Notes under the pieces: model-generated
The model's database searches: none
What the model saw: only the letters and a program-made list of their open reading frames with translations
Told to the model about the DNA's origin: nothing
Shown here: positions 1 through 8,348 of the stretch, one piece after another
How positions within the stretch are numbered: the first letter of the stretch is position 1
Layout: every line of letters starts with the position of its first letter
Position numbers and translations under genes: made by a program
NCBI GenBank assembly: GCA_028285105.1
Contig: JANQQE010000005.1
Coordinates: 124,001-188,000, forward strand
Length of the DNA: 64,000 nucleotides
Direction: 5' to 3'
Source: Alphaproteobacteria bacterium
Lineage (GTDB): Bacteria > Planctomycetota > Phycisphaerae > UBA1845

Positions 1-48
1 CAACATTGCGCATCGCTTTCAGCAGAAGCGTTTGGCTTAGGTATTCAA

Positions 49-432
49 TTAATCATTGAGTCCCAACGCGCTGGCGGTTGCAGCGGTTTCGGTGTGGCTG
101 ATCGAGAGCATGATCCGCTCAATACCCAAATCCTTGGCCACCTGGGCGCACATCCCGCTCAACGTGACCTGCGGTGCCCCCATCTCATCGTTGGTGATTT
201 CAATGTCGGTCCAGGCGATGCCGCCGCGCCAACCGGTGCCCAGCACTTTCAGGATGGCTTCCTTGGCTGCGAATCGCCCGGAGATATGCGGGATGGGGCT
301 GTGAAGTTTGTCAGCCCGCTCGCGTTCGGTCGGGGTCAACACGCGGTCGAGGAACCGGTCTGGGTGCTTGCTAAGCAGATCGGCGATGCGGTGACACTCT
401 ACAATATCAATGCCGTGGCTGACGACGTTCAT
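49..432 (-). CDS. acpS: holo-[acyl-carrier-protein] synthase
   Basis: Transfers 4'-phosphopantetheine from CoA to the serine of apo-ACP, activating fatty-acid synthesis in the cytoplasm. The 127-residue product has the family's usual length. It starts with the GIDIVE motif, whose Asp binds Mg, and has the second signature GRFAAKEAILKVLGTG near residue 57, with the metal/CoA-binding Glu. I start it at the ATG at 432 (MNVVSHGIDIVE) because the 46 residues of open frame upstream look unlike any AcpS and run into the promoter zone of the divergent helicase. No partner gene lies downstream inside the window. coaD, which makes the CoA precursor, lies about 6 kb away and is not linked to it. Confidence 0.95.
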   Translation of the reverse strand: MNVVSHGIDIVECHRIADLLSKHPDRFLDRVLTPTERERADKLHSPIPHISGRFAAKEAILKVLGTGWRGGIAWTDIEITNDEMGAPQVTLSGMCAQVAKDLGIERIMLSISHTETAATASALGLND

Positions 433-519
433 GCTCCCAGCGTACGCATCGGATTGACGTGCAGCAAGTCGGGCATGATTGCCTGGGCCGCATCGCTTTT
501 CAGCCAACCCTCCGCGCTG

Positions 520-534
520 TATACACGGTGTATA
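520..534. promoter_or_regulatory. perfect palindrome on the helicase start codon
   Basis: TATACAC-G-GTGTATA is a perfect 7-bp inverted repeat around one central base. Its last base is the A of the helicase ATG at 534. It lies in the roughly 100-bp gap between divergent acpS and the UvrD-type helicase gene. A dyad this perfect and AT-flanked, at a divergent promoter, is what a dimeric repressor operator looks like. Repair helicases are often under damage control, so a LexA-like regulator is one guess, but no known box is matched. A translational hairpin over the start codon is the other possibility, although a 1-nt loop makes that poor. Confidence 0.45.
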
Positions 535-2732
535 TGGTTCATGCGCCGAACACATTCGAATTGGAAGCACTCTTAGCCGACCTGACCGATCCGCAGCGGG
601 AGGCAGTTTGCCACACGGACGGTCCTCTGCTGGTGTTGGCCGGTGCGGGTTGCGGCAAGACCCGGGTCATCACCCGGCGGGCGGCGTATCTGGCTCGCAC
701 CGTGACCCAACCGCGAAACGTCCTGGCGATCACCTTTACGAACAAAGCCGCTTCAGAGATGTACGAACGCATTTCGGCGCTGGGCGTCGGCGCGGAAATG
801 ACCATCAGCACGTTTCACTCGTTGTGCTATCGATTGCTGCGGATTCATCACGAGCGGGCTGGCCTGCCCGATGACTTCACCGTGTTCGACTCTGCCGACC
901 AGCGGAAGGTCATCCAACTGGCGATCGCCCGGGCGCAACTGTCGGCAGACAACTGGTCGCCAGCCCGATTGCAAGGCGTGATCAGCAACGCCAAGAACGC
1001 GATGGTCACCGCATCGATGTACGCCAACGAAGCGACGGATTGGTCGGAGCGAACCATTGCCAAAGTTTATGAAGCCTACGAGATGGTGCTGGCTGAGCAG
1101 CATGGCGTGGACTTCGACGATCTGCTCTTGAAGCTGGCGTTTCTGCTCAGGGATGACGAGGAGTTTCGGCGGCAATTGGAGCGGCGATACACGCACGTGC
1201 TGATCGATGAGTATCAGGATACGAACAGTGCGCAGTACATGATTGCACATTTGATCACCGAGCAGAATAAGAACATCTGCGCGACGGGCGATCCGGATCA
1301 ATCGATCTACGGCTGGCGCGGGGCTGACATCGGTAACATTCTGCGGTTCGAGGAAGACCATGAGCAAGCGCAAGTGGTGCGGTTGGAGCGCAACTATCGG
1401 TCGACCAAACGGATTCTCGCAGCCGCTAGTTCGGTCATCGAACACAATGTGCAGCGAAAAGACAAGACGCTTTGGACGAAGAACGTCGAAGGCTCGAAGG
1501 TTCGCGTGCTGATCACGGGCGATGCGGACGAAGAGTCGGAATTCATCGCCAAGGAGTTGATCGATCGAAGGGAAGATGGCGAAGACCTTTCGGATGTCGC
1601 GGTATTCTATCGGCTAAATTCCTTGAGTCGATCAATCGAAGAAGCGTTGCTGCAAAATGGCGTGGCGTATCAGGTCGCCCGCGGCGTGGAATTCTACAAC
1701 CGCAAGGAAATCAAGGATGTCCTCGCCTACGTGCGTTTGCTGATCAACGTGCATGACGAGGTTTCGCTCACCCGCATCATCAACACGCCGACGCGCGGTA
1801 TTGGCAAAACGACCATCGACCGCATCATCGACCACGCCCGGGCGACGGGTAAGGAGATGTTCGAATTCGTGTTCCAACCGCAACTCGTGCCAACGTTAAA
1901 GAATGCGGCTGTCGGAAAGGTCACTGCCTTCTCCGAGATCCTGGGCAATTTGCGAAAAGTCACCGAGGAGTCGCCATCGATCGCGCTGGAGCGAATCATT
2001 CGTGAAACCGGACTGCAAGCCAGCCTGAGTAGCGAGTCGAATCCCGATGCCGATCCGTTGGAGAACATCAACGAACTCATCAATGCGGCTGCCGTTTTTG
2101 AAAAGGATCGTCCCGAAGCAACGCTCGTCGATTGGATGGCCCACACGAGCCTTCTCAGCGACGTGGACGCAATGGACGACGACACGGGTCGGGCGACGCT
2201 GATGACCCTCCATGCCGCGAAGGGACTTGAGTTTCCGGTCGTCTACATCATCGGGTTGGAGGACGGCTTGCTGCCATTTGAACGCGAACCGGGCGATCCG
2301 ACTTACAATGAGGAGGAGGAGCGCCGTCTCTGTTTCGTGGGCATGACCCGAGCCAAGCAGGAACTCACGCTGTCGCACACAAAGTATCGCATGGTGCGTG
2401 GTGTATCGGAACGAAAGTCGAAATCGCCCTTTATCGATGAATTGCCGGACTCCGATATCGAGATTGTTGACCGAACGGGCAATGGCGCAGATAGTTCACG
2501 TCGCGGTTGGTTGAGCGATCTTCCCCACGACATCGCCCAGTGGGGCCCTGGTACGCTGGTCAAGAACGACGACTGGGGCCTGGGTCGAATCGATTGGATT
2601 CGCCGAAACGGGGCACAGGTTCACCTGGAAGTGACATTTGCCAAGGGTACGACCAAAACCTTGATCCTCCCATTTGCCGATCTGGAGAGGGTGGACTTTG
2701 ATGAGGTGGGAGAAGGGGCGTTTGATTTTTGA
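534..2732 (+). CDS. UvrD/PcrA/Rep-family 3'-5' DNA helicase
   Basis: Superfamily 1A ATP-dependent DNA helicase for repair and replication-fork processing. Of the 732 residues, the Q-motif TDPQREAV is at about 18-25, Walker A GAGCGKT at 37-43 and Walker B DEYQDTN near 225. Further along are the SF1 motifs GDPDQSIYGWRGAD, LERNYRS, TLHAAKGLEF and FVGMTRAKQEL. The C-terminus ends in a small Tudor-like region (WGLGRIDWIRRNG), as in PcrA. An in-frame start exists at 459, but it adds 25 residues without family resemblance and the Q-motif spacing fits the ATG at 534. The gene is divergent from acpS and carries the dyad at 520-534 over its start. I cannot separate PcrA from UvrD or Rep from sequence alone. 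Confidence 0.93.
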   Translation: MVHAPNTFELEALLADLTDPQREAVCHTDGPLLVLAGAGCGKTRVITRRAAYLARTVTQPRNVLAITFTNKAASEMYERISALGVGAEMTISTFHSLCYRLLRIHHERAGLPDDFTVFDSADQRKVIQLAIARAQLSADNWSPARLQGVISNAKNAMVTASMYANEATDWSERTIAKVYEAYEMVLAEQHGVDFDDLLLKLAFLLRDDEEFRRQLERRYTHVLIDEYQDTNSAQYMIAHLITEQNKNICATGDPDQSIYGWRGADIGNILRFEEDHEQAQVVRLERNYRSTKRILAAASSVIEHNVQRKDKTLWTKNVEGSKVRVLITGDADEESEFIAKELIDRREDGEDLSDVAVFYRLNSLSRSIEEALLQNGVAYQVARGVEFYNRKEIKDVLAYVRLLINVHDEVSLTRIINTPTRGIGKTTIDRIIDHARATGKEMFEFVFQPQLVPTLKNAAVGKVTAFSEILGNLRKVTEESPSIALERIIRETGLQASLSSESNPDADPLENINELINAAAVFEKDRPEATLVDWMAHTSLLSDVDAMDDDTGRATLMTLHAAKGLEFPVVYIIGLEDGLLPFEREPGDPTYNEEEERRLCFVGMTRAKQELTLSHTKYRMVRGVSERKSKSPFIDELPDSDIEIVDRTGNGADSSRRGWLSDLPHDIAQWGPGTLVKNDDWGLGRIDWIRRNGAQVHLEVTFAKGTTKTLILPFADLERVDFDEVGEGAFDF

Positions 2733-2769
2733 TGGATGATGGTTGGTCGGATTGGAAGTTGAGTCGAAC

Positions 2770-3843
2770 ATGCGGCATGCAGTCATCATGGCAGGGGGCG
2801 CGGGGACGAGGCTCTGGCCGCTCAGTCGGCGGCATCGACCCAAGCAGCTTCTGAAGATCATCAGCGGGACGAGCCTGCTGCGCTCATCGTACGAACGCCT
2901 GCGCGAGACGTTCGATGCTGATCGTATTTACGTCATCACCGGTGAAAAGTATCTGCCACTGGTCGCCGACGAACTGCCTGAGATCCCCAGCCAAAATCTT
3001 TTCGGCGAACCCCAGGGCCGCGACACGGCCAACGCAGTGGGACTGGCATGTGCCATCATCGATCAGCGCGACCCAGAAGCCGTCGTGGGCATTTTCACGG
3101 CTGACCATCTGATAGCACCCATCGAGCGATTCACCAAGTGCGTAAATCTTGCATTTGAAACGGTCGAAAAGCACGCCGATGCATTGGTCACGTTTGGCGT
3201 CACCGTGCGTTCGCCGGATACGGCGTTCGGTTACATTCGTAAAGGCGACGAGGTTTCGCCGGGCGTATTTCGCGTTGATAAATTCGCCGAAAAACCCGAC
3301 CCGATTCGCGCCCAACGTTATGCCGAATCTGGCGATTACTTTTGGAACAGCGGCATGTTTGCGTGGCGGGCGAGTACGATCCTCGCCGAGTTGGAAACGA
3401 ATTTGCCCATTTCTTATCAAGGCGTAACCGAAATTGCCAAAGACTGGGATACGCCCAAGCGACCCGAAAAACTCTCCGAGATTTATCCCAAGCTTCAAAA
3501 GATTTCCATTGACTTTGCGGTGATGGAGCGAGCCCGCGAAGTGTTTGTGGTGGAGATGAATTGCGAGTGGGCTGACGTCGGTTCCTGGTCGCAGCTTAGT
3601 GTGGTACTCGATTCGGATTCGCGGGACAACGTTACCGTCGCCAAGTCAGCCGTCCACCTGGGGTCGGAAGGCGTGACGGTCGTTTCCGAAGACGATGATC
3701 ATCTCATCGCGACGCTGGGGTTGAAGGATTTGGTGATCGTGCATTCGCGCGACGCGACGATGGTCTGCAAGAAACGCGATGCCCAAGCACTTCGTGAACT
3801 GTTGGCCAATATCGAAGCCAAGTTCGGCGACAAATACCTGTAG
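2770..3843 (+). CDS. mannose-1-phosphate guanylyltransferase
   Basis: Makes GDP-mannose from mannose-1-phosphate and GTP, feeding surface glycan synthesis. The 357-residue protein opens with the nucleotidyltransferase signature GGAGTRLWPLSR followed by PKQLL, and has the FTADH metal/nucleotide motif near residue 110 and the sugar-binding FAEKP motif further on. WNSGMF and the late CEWADVGSW are typical of the GMP family. It lacks the C-terminal isomerase cupin of bifunctional ManC/AlgA. I start at the ATG at 2770, nine codons into the open frame, because the family begins right before the glycine loop. It follows the helicase by 37 bp and may share its transcript. The glycosyltransferase region at 22-27 kb is a plausible consumer of its product. 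Confidence 0.9.
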   Translation: MRHAVIMAGGAGTRLWPLSRRHRPKQLLKIISGTSLLRSSYERLRETFDADRIYVITGEKYLPLVADELPEIPSQNLFGEPQGRDTANAVGLACAIIDQRDPEAVVGIFTADHLIAPIERFTKCVNLAFETVEKHADALVTFGVTVRSPDTAFGYIRKGDEVSPGVFRVDKFAEKPDPIRAQRYAESGDYFWNSGMFAWRASTILAELETNLPISYQGVTEIAKDWDTPKRPEKLSEIYPKLQKISIDFAVMERAREVFVVEMNCEWADVGSWSQLSVVLDSDSRDNVTVAKSAVHLGSEGVTVVSEDDDHLIATLGLKDLVIVHSRDATMVCKKRDAQALRELLANIEAKFGDKYL

Positions 3844-3850
3844 CCCGCTT

Positions 3851-4327
3851 ATGGGTCGGTTGACGCTCACTCCTGGAATTCCTCGATTGAAAAAACTCCT
3901 CGGTATCGATTACGGATTGAAACGGATCGGGTTGGCGGTGGGCGACACCGACGGCCGAATCGCCGTGCCGGTCACGGTTCTGGAGAATCTGACCAATCCC
4001 CGGCAGCAGGTCGATGCAATCGTCCGGGTCGCGGACGAATATGCGGTCGATGAGTTTGTTTTGGGCATGCCGCTGCACATGGACGATTCTGTCGGTAAGC
4101 AGGCCAAAATCACCCAATCGTTCGGGAAACTGCTGGGAGAAGTGTCCGGATGCGTGGTTCACGAATGCGATGAAAGACTTTCGTCAGCGGCAGCCGATGA
4201 CTACATGCAGCAGAGCGAACTGACCCACAAGCAGAAAAAAGCGCGGCGCGATGCATTGGCGGCTCAGGTGATTCTGCAAACGTTCTTCGATTTGCAAGCG
4301 GACGAGACGCAACCCCCGCCGTCTTGA
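3851..4327 (+). CDS. ruvX: Holliday-junction resolvase-like RNase H fold protein (RuvX/YqgF)
   Basis: Small RNase H-fold nuclease implicated in 16S rRNA 5'-end processing, and proposed as a Holliday-junction resolvase. The 158-residue product shows the family start LLGIDYGLKRIGLAVGD, with the first catalytic Asp, then FVLGMPLHMDDSVG, the acidic DERLSS segment and a final DALAAQVILQTF helix with the last Asp. The ATG at 3851 gives 12 residues ahead of the motif; an in-frame TTG at 3887 (KKLLGIDYG) is nearer the usual family start and could be the true one. It begins 8 bp after the guanylyltransferase gene and precedes tatC by 33 bp, so an operon is likely. Confidence 0.88.
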   Translation: MGRLTLTPGIPRLKKLLGIDYGLKRIGLAVGDTDGRIAVPVTVLENLTNPRQQVDAIVRVADEYAVDEFVLGMPLHMDDSVGKQAKITQSFGKLLGEVSGCVVHECDERLSSAAADDYMQQSELTHKQKKARRDALAAQVILQTFFDLQADETQPPPS

Positions 4328-4360
4328 ATCCAGCAGTCCAGCAACCAATGGAGTGGTTCG

Positions 4361-5437
4361 TTGCCCTCATCTTCAGACACGTCAGACCGTTCCAACGACT
4401 CCGCACCCAAGTCGGATACCGCGCCAACAGATTCATTGGCCGAGCAACCGGACGAAAATTCTCATCGCGGCTACATGTCGTTTGGCGACCATCTGGAAGA
4501 GCTTCGCAGTTGCTCGATCCTGGCGCTGATCGGCATCTTCATCTCGACGTCATTGTCGCTGTACTTTGCGAAGAACATTTTAAGCTTCATCCTTCAACCG
4601 CTCAGCGCGATTCTGCATGCCCGTGGACTTGACCCGCAAGCCCAGGCGATCAACCCGCCCGATACGTTTCTGCTGTATTTGAAAATGGCAATCTTAGCAG
4701 GGTTGGTGATGTCGATGCCCTGGACGTTGATTCAGATCTGGCGGTTCGTCGCGCTCGGTTTGTTTCCGCACGAACGCAAATTCCTAAAGCTGATCGCGCC
4801 CGCATCCATCGGGCTGTTCGCTACGGGTGCGGTGTTCATGTTCTACATCGTCCTGCCGATCGTGATTAACTTTTTTGTCGAGTTTGGCGAGGGCATCACC
4901 ATTGACGATCTTGAACCGTCGTGGGTCACCGGGTTGCTGGTTGGCGACGAAGCCACGGATGAATCGCAAATGTCAGCCGACGTGAAGCTGGATCAAATCA
5001 CAATGCTGGCCAAAGATCCGGTAGACCCGCCAGTTGGAAGCGAATGGTTCAATACCACCCGCAATCAACGCTGCATCATGACGGAAAACGGAATCTACAC
5101 GTCACCGATGCACCCGTCGCAAAACGTCTCGGTCGTTAAGAGTCAGTTCGGTTTGAGTCAGTACGTCAGCTTTGTGATGATGCTGACGCTGGCGTTTGGC
5201 TTGGCGTTTGAACTGCCGCTCGTGATTCTTTTCATCACGTCGATGGGGATAGTCAGTATAGCCGATCTCAAGAAGTACCGACGCTACATCTTCTTCGCGA
5301 CGTTCGTCATCGCAGCCGTCCTGACCCCACCGGATGTCATCAGTCAGTTGCTGTTGGCGATTCCGATGATGATTCTGTTTGAAGGCGCACTGATCGTCTC
5401 GAAGCTGATAAACAAATCGAAACCCGCAACTCCGTAG
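4361..5437 (+). CDS. tatC: Sec-independent translocase subunit TatC with periplasmic insertion
   Basis: Multispanning receptor of the twin-arginine translocase, which exports folded proteins. The conserved MSFGDHLEELR segment is at about residue 39, followed by six hydrophobic segments. Between predicted TM3 (FYIVLPIVINFFVEFG) and TM4 (YVSFVMMLTLAFGLAFELP) lies a hydrophilic insert of about 80 residues; ordinary TatC loops here are far shorter, so the 358-residue protein exceeds the usual ~250. The open frame begins at TTG 4361 with an acidic, Ser-rich 38-residue leader. The ATG at 4475 would give a canonical start but has no visible Shine-Dalgarno. tatA sits 2 kb downstream, separated by pyrD and coaD. 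Confidence 0.92.
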   Translation: MPSSSDTSDRSNDSAPKSDTAPTDSLAEQPDENSHRGYMSFGDHLEELRSCSILALIGIFISTSLSLYFAKNILSFILQPLSAILHARGLDPQAQAINPPDTFLLYLKMAILAGLVMSMPWTLIQIWRFVALGLFPHERKFLKLIAPASIGLFATGAVFMFYIVLPIVINFFVEFGEGITIDDLEPSWVTGLLVGDEATDESQMSADVKLDQITMLAKDPVDPPVGSEWFNTTRNQRCIMTENGIYTSPMHPSQNVSVVKSQFGLSQYVSFVMMLTLAFGLAFELPLVILFITSMGIVSIADLKKYRRYIFFATFVIAAVLTPPDVISQLLLAIPMMILFEGALIVSKLINKSKPATP

Positions 5438-5475
5438 TTCGGCGTCGGCTGATTCTTCGTGGCAATCGCGCTTTA

Positions 5476-5505
5476 CCGTCATTCCCGCGTGCGCGGGAAT
5501 GACGG
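5476..5505. terminator. perfect 14-bp hairpin between convergent genes
   Basis: CCGTCATTCCCGCG, TG, CGCGGGAATGACGG: a perfect 14-bp stem around two bases, between the convergent tatC and pyrD genes. There is no T-tract on either side, so it is not a textbook intrinsic terminator. Similar GTCATTCCCGC palindromes occur as dispersed REP-like elements in many bacteria (established). It may therefore be a repeat copy that also blocks convergent transcription (inference). No second copy is seen in this window. Confidence 0.55.
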
Positions 5506-5539
5506 GGGCGTGGTCACTTGGCGGTGTACACGGCCCACC

Positions 5540-6502
5540 CTACGATGCGCACTCTGGCAAATGCACCTTGCCGATGACATCCTGAATGCTTTTTAGGCCA
5601 TGCCGCTTGAGGTAATTACGCATGCCGTCAATCAACGCAATCGGACTGCGCGGATCAACAAACAGGGTGGTACCAACCGCAATCGCGGTAGCACCCGCAA
5701 GATGAAACTCAATTGCATCACGCCAAGTCCGGATGCCTCCCATCGCAATGATCGGAATGCCGTTGCGTTTGGTGCAACCTTGATAAACCTGATGCACCAT
5801 GCAAAGCGCCACCGGTTTAATCGCTGGTCCGCTCAATCCACCCGTTACATTTGCGAGCATCGGTTGGCGCGTGTCCACATGGATGGCCATCCCGCGAAGC
5901 GTGTTGATGAGCGAAAGGATTTCAGCCCCACCGTCGATCGCGCCTTTTGCCAGAGCAACAATGTCGCCCGTATTTGGCGTGAGTTTCACAATTAATTTGC
6001 ACCGCAAAACCACCTTCCGCACTTCACCAACGAGGGCGGCCAACCGTTTTGCGTCCGTGCCCCATTCCAACCCGTCGGATACGTTCGGGCATGAGACGTT
6101 CAACTCTACGGCAGCGATGCAGTCGATTTCGTCGAGGCGTTCGCAGACTTTCACGTAATCATCCACCTGATGGCCGGCAACGTTTACAATCGTCGGAATC
6201 GAAAGCTGCGACAGAAATGGCACCTTCTCAACGCAAAACCGTTCCAACCCCACGTTGGCCAGTCCGATCGCATTGAGCATGCCGGATGCGGTTTCGAAGG
6301 TTCGCGGCTGGGGGTTACCGGGCCGTTCGTGCAGCGTGACGGACTTGGTCACAAACCCGCCAAGCGCGTTGATGTCGAAGAGGGGGGCATATTCCGGTCC
6401 ATATCCGCTGGTTCCGGACGCGGTGATGACCGGGTTAGACAAGGTCATACCGCTAAGATTGACGCGAAGATCGGGCGTGGAGGAGTCGGTCGCATCGCTC
6501 AT
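5540..6502 (-). CDS. pyrD: dihydroorotate dehydrogenase, class 1 (PyrD catalytic subunit)
   Basis: FMN enzyme oxidising dihydroorotate to orotate in pyrimidine synthesis. The 320-residue protein begins with LSNPVITASGTSGYGPE and has the FMN/substrate segment ETASGMLNAIGL, the catalytic motif NVSCPN (Cys about 138), KLTPNTGDI, and the C-terminal FMN-phosphate loop GGIRTWRDA with AVGTTLF. The catalytic Cys marks class 1 rather than class 2, which uses Ser, and the length fits class 1B. The PyrK electron-transfer partner of class 1B is not in this window. I use the ATG at 6502; the 30 residues of open frame before it do not resemble the family. dihydroorotase is encoded 38 kb away, so the pathway is dispersed. 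It is divergent from coaD. Confidence 0.93.
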   Translation of the reverse strand: MSDATDSSTPDLRVNLSGMTLSNPVITASGTSGYGPEYAPLFDINALGGFVTKSVTLHERPGNPQPRTFETASGMLNAIGLANVGLERFCVEKVPFLSQLSIPTIVNVAGHQVDDYVKVCERLDEIDCIAAVELNVSCPNVSDGLEWGTDAKRLAALVGEVRKVVLRCKLIVKLTPNTGDIVALAKGAIDGGAEILSLINTLRGMAIHVDTRQPMLANVTGGLSGPAIKPVALCMVHQVYQGCTKRNGIPIIAMGGIRTWRDAIEFHLAGATAIAVGTTLFVDPRSPIALIDGMRNYLKRHGLKSIQDVIGKVHLPECAS

Positions 6503-6630
6503 CCGAGAACAAGTACGACCCACCCCGGAGATTGTCAAGTCGGTAGATTGGGACACAATCCTTGCGTGACGCGAGAAGATACCGTAAAGCAATTGGGCAA
6601 TCGCGAATTCTCAACTCTGGAGGTACACTT

Positions 6631-7128
6631 GTGAGTACCAGTACGGCTATCTTTCCCGGTTCGTTCGATCCCATCACCAACGGGCATCTTGATATCATCA
6701 AACGTGCGGGCGATGTCTTTTCCAAGGTGGTGGTCGCCGTCGGGCAGAATCCGGAGAAGGTCGATGTCTTCACGCCCGAGGAACGAGTGGAGATGATTTC
6801 CGAACTGGTCAGCGAGATGAGTCACGTCAGCGTTGCGTCGTACAGCGGGCTGACGATCGACTTCGCCAGACAAGCCGGCGCAACGGTCATCGTCCGAGGC
6901 ATTCGCGATTCGTCCGATCTGCGCGACGAGTTGCAAGCCGCGAATACCAACCTGATCGTCGGGGGAATCGAGACCGTTTTCCTGATGGCCTCGGAGCAGT
7001 TCGCCCTGACTTCCAGCACGTTCATCAAGCAGATTGTGTCAATGGGAGGCAAGGAATCCGCTCGCCTCTCGACACTTGTGCCCGATTCGATACTGAAAAA
7101 ACTGCAATCGAAATTTGCCGGCCCATAG
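6631..7128 (+). CDS. coaD: phosphopantetheine adenylyltransferase
   Basis: Adenylates 4'-phosphopantetheine to dephospho-CoA, the penultimate step of CoA synthesis. The 165-residue product has the nucleotidyltransferase motif FPGSFDPITNGHLD, with the NGH of the T/HxGH site, the VRGIRDSSDLRDE loop and the LTSSTFIKQ segment that stands where the family has ISSTxxR. The start is a GTG at 6631, set by an excellent Shine-Dalgarno CTGGAGGT at 6617-6624; in-frame sequence upstream is unrelated. A loose sigma-70-like pair (TTGTCA at 6532, CACAAT at 6554, 16-bp spacing) lies in the 128-bp gap to divergent pyrD. Confidence 0.95.
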   Translation: MSTSTAIFPGSFDPITNGHLDIIKRAGDVFSKVVVAVGQNPEKVDVFTPEERVEMISELVSEMSHVSVASYSGLTIDFARQAGATVIVRGIRDSSDLRDELQAANTNLIVGGIETVFLMASEQFALTSSTFIKQIVSMGGKESARLSTLVPDSILKKLQSKFAGP

Positions 7129-7381
7129 CGATCCGAAGGAGGCAACAATCGCCTTGGGCATGCAGATTCTGCGGGTTGCGGATTGGGATTGGACGAATTT
7201 CGCCCAGATGACGACAATGAGATAGACGGTTCGCAAACGCGGTTTTCGCCAAACAAAGCGGTTAGAGTGGTTCGCCGCTCGTTTGGAATCTACAATATTT
7301 GTGCGAACCGTACGTTTAATAGAGTTGAATAGAGAAGTGCGTTGACGTTCAAAGCAAATCAGCCGACATGCGAGAATTGTA

Positions 7382-7666
7382 ATGGGTGACATAACGCAAT
7401 TCAGTCAGTTTGCGATTATCAGTGGCTTACCCGGATGGGCTGAAATTCTCGTGGTGGCCTTTGTCGGATTGCTCTTGTTTGGCAAGCGCCTTCCAGATGT
7501 GGCTCGATCGCTCGGTAAAAGCGTGGTCGAGTTTAAGAAGGGCATCCGCGACGTGCGGGACGAAGTCGATTCTGCATCTTCGGATGACGGCTCCAAGCAG
7601 TTGGAAGCCAAGAAGCAGCCGAAACTCGACGCATCAAGAACCGAGGCAGAACAACACACTTCTTGA
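7382..7666 (+). CDS. tatA: Tat translocase subunit TatA/E
   Basis: Pore-forming component of the twin-arginine translocase. The 94-residue product has a short periplasmic N-terminus, one membrane helix (AEILVVAFVGLLLF), the FGKRLPDVARSLGKSV hinge and amphipathic helix with the invariant Phe-Gly, and then a charged, disordered tail, exactly the family layout. The tail is TatA-like rather than TatB-like in length. The upstream gap to coaD (7129-7381, 253 bp) shows no gene. The export load may include the large secreted proteins of this window, although none has an obvious twin-arginine signal. Confidence 0.93.
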   Translation: MGDITQFSQFAIISGLPGWAEILVVAFVGLLLFGKRLPDVARSLGKSVVEFKKGIRDVRDEVDSASSDDGSKQLEAKKQPKLDASRTEAEQHTS

Positions 7667-7691
7667 GCCGTGTCGCGGATCGCGAGCGTAC

Positions 7692-8216
7692 TTAATCGCG
7701 GTCGGAAAGAATTCGGTACGATTCGTCAAACCCTTGCTCGAAATCGAACACATCGACGAAATCTTCAAGTGCATCGCCCGGTTGTTTCTGTAGCAAATCC
7801 ACTTCGATCATCGCGAACACAATGCGACCGAAATCGGCGGTTGAATTGATATTCCATTTCTTAAGGACCGTTCGCGCCATCTTACCCCAGCGCTGCTGAG
7901 CGTAGTTGCGAAGTCCCCAGCATAGATCGCCACCGCTGACATGGCGGTTGATTTTTTCAAACCCACCAGCCTCCTCGATGGCTTCGACGACTGAATCGTC
8001 CAGCGCCCCTTGCTCGTGAAGTTCTGACAGATCTAGAAGATCGATCTTGTTCTTGTAGAGATAATGCATGACGGCTTTTTGTGCTGGCGATTCGGGGCCA
8101 TGCACGCAATCCACCGCGACACCGAGACCTTCGCGAATGAAGTGATAGGCTTCTTCAGGAAACTCGCCAACGCTCCTAACCAGGGCGCTTAAGTTTTGTT
8201 GGTATGCATCTGCCAT
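7692..8216 (-). CDS. Minf_1886 family protein
   Basis: Member of a family restricted to Planctomycetes and Verrucomicrobia, with no known function. The diagnostic block is intact: a VSGGDLCWGLRNYAQQRWG segment around residue 113, a VLKKWNINSTADFG stretch, and FAMIEVDLL followed by EDFVDVFDFEQGF near the C-terminus. The protein is soluble, 174 residues, with no signal peptide. I start at the ATG at 8216 (MADAYQQN); an open frame continues 18 codons upstream to 8270 without a better ribosome site. It ends 25 bp from the convergent tatA stop. Its presence supports the phylum assignment. Confidence 0.85.
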   Translation of the reverse strand: MADAYQQNLSALVRSVGEFPEEAYHFIREGLGVAVDCVHGPESPAQKAVMHYLYKNKIDLLDLSELHEQGALDDSVVEAIEEAGGFEKINRHVSGGDLCWGLRNYAQQRWGKMARTVLKKWNINSTADFGRIVFAMIEVDLLQKQPGDALEDFVDVFDFEQGFDESYRILSDRD

Positions 8217-8348
8217 AGGTGTTGCAATATCTGCTGTCTCTTCCCGATCCAATGCCCGCGTTCGCCACAATAGCAGAAGTACGCCCGCAGCGACTCAACC
8301 GTTGAATCATCTACAGATGGCAAAAAACGTCGATCGCTTCAATTATAA

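Noticed and set aside
459..533. Upstream extension of the helicase
   Set aside because: Runs through the palindrome and gives 25 residues without family resemblance; ATG 534 fits the Q-motif spacing.
4324..4632. 102-codon frame between ruvX and tatC
   Set aside because: A shadow of tatC in another frame; tatC motifs lie in the other reading frame.
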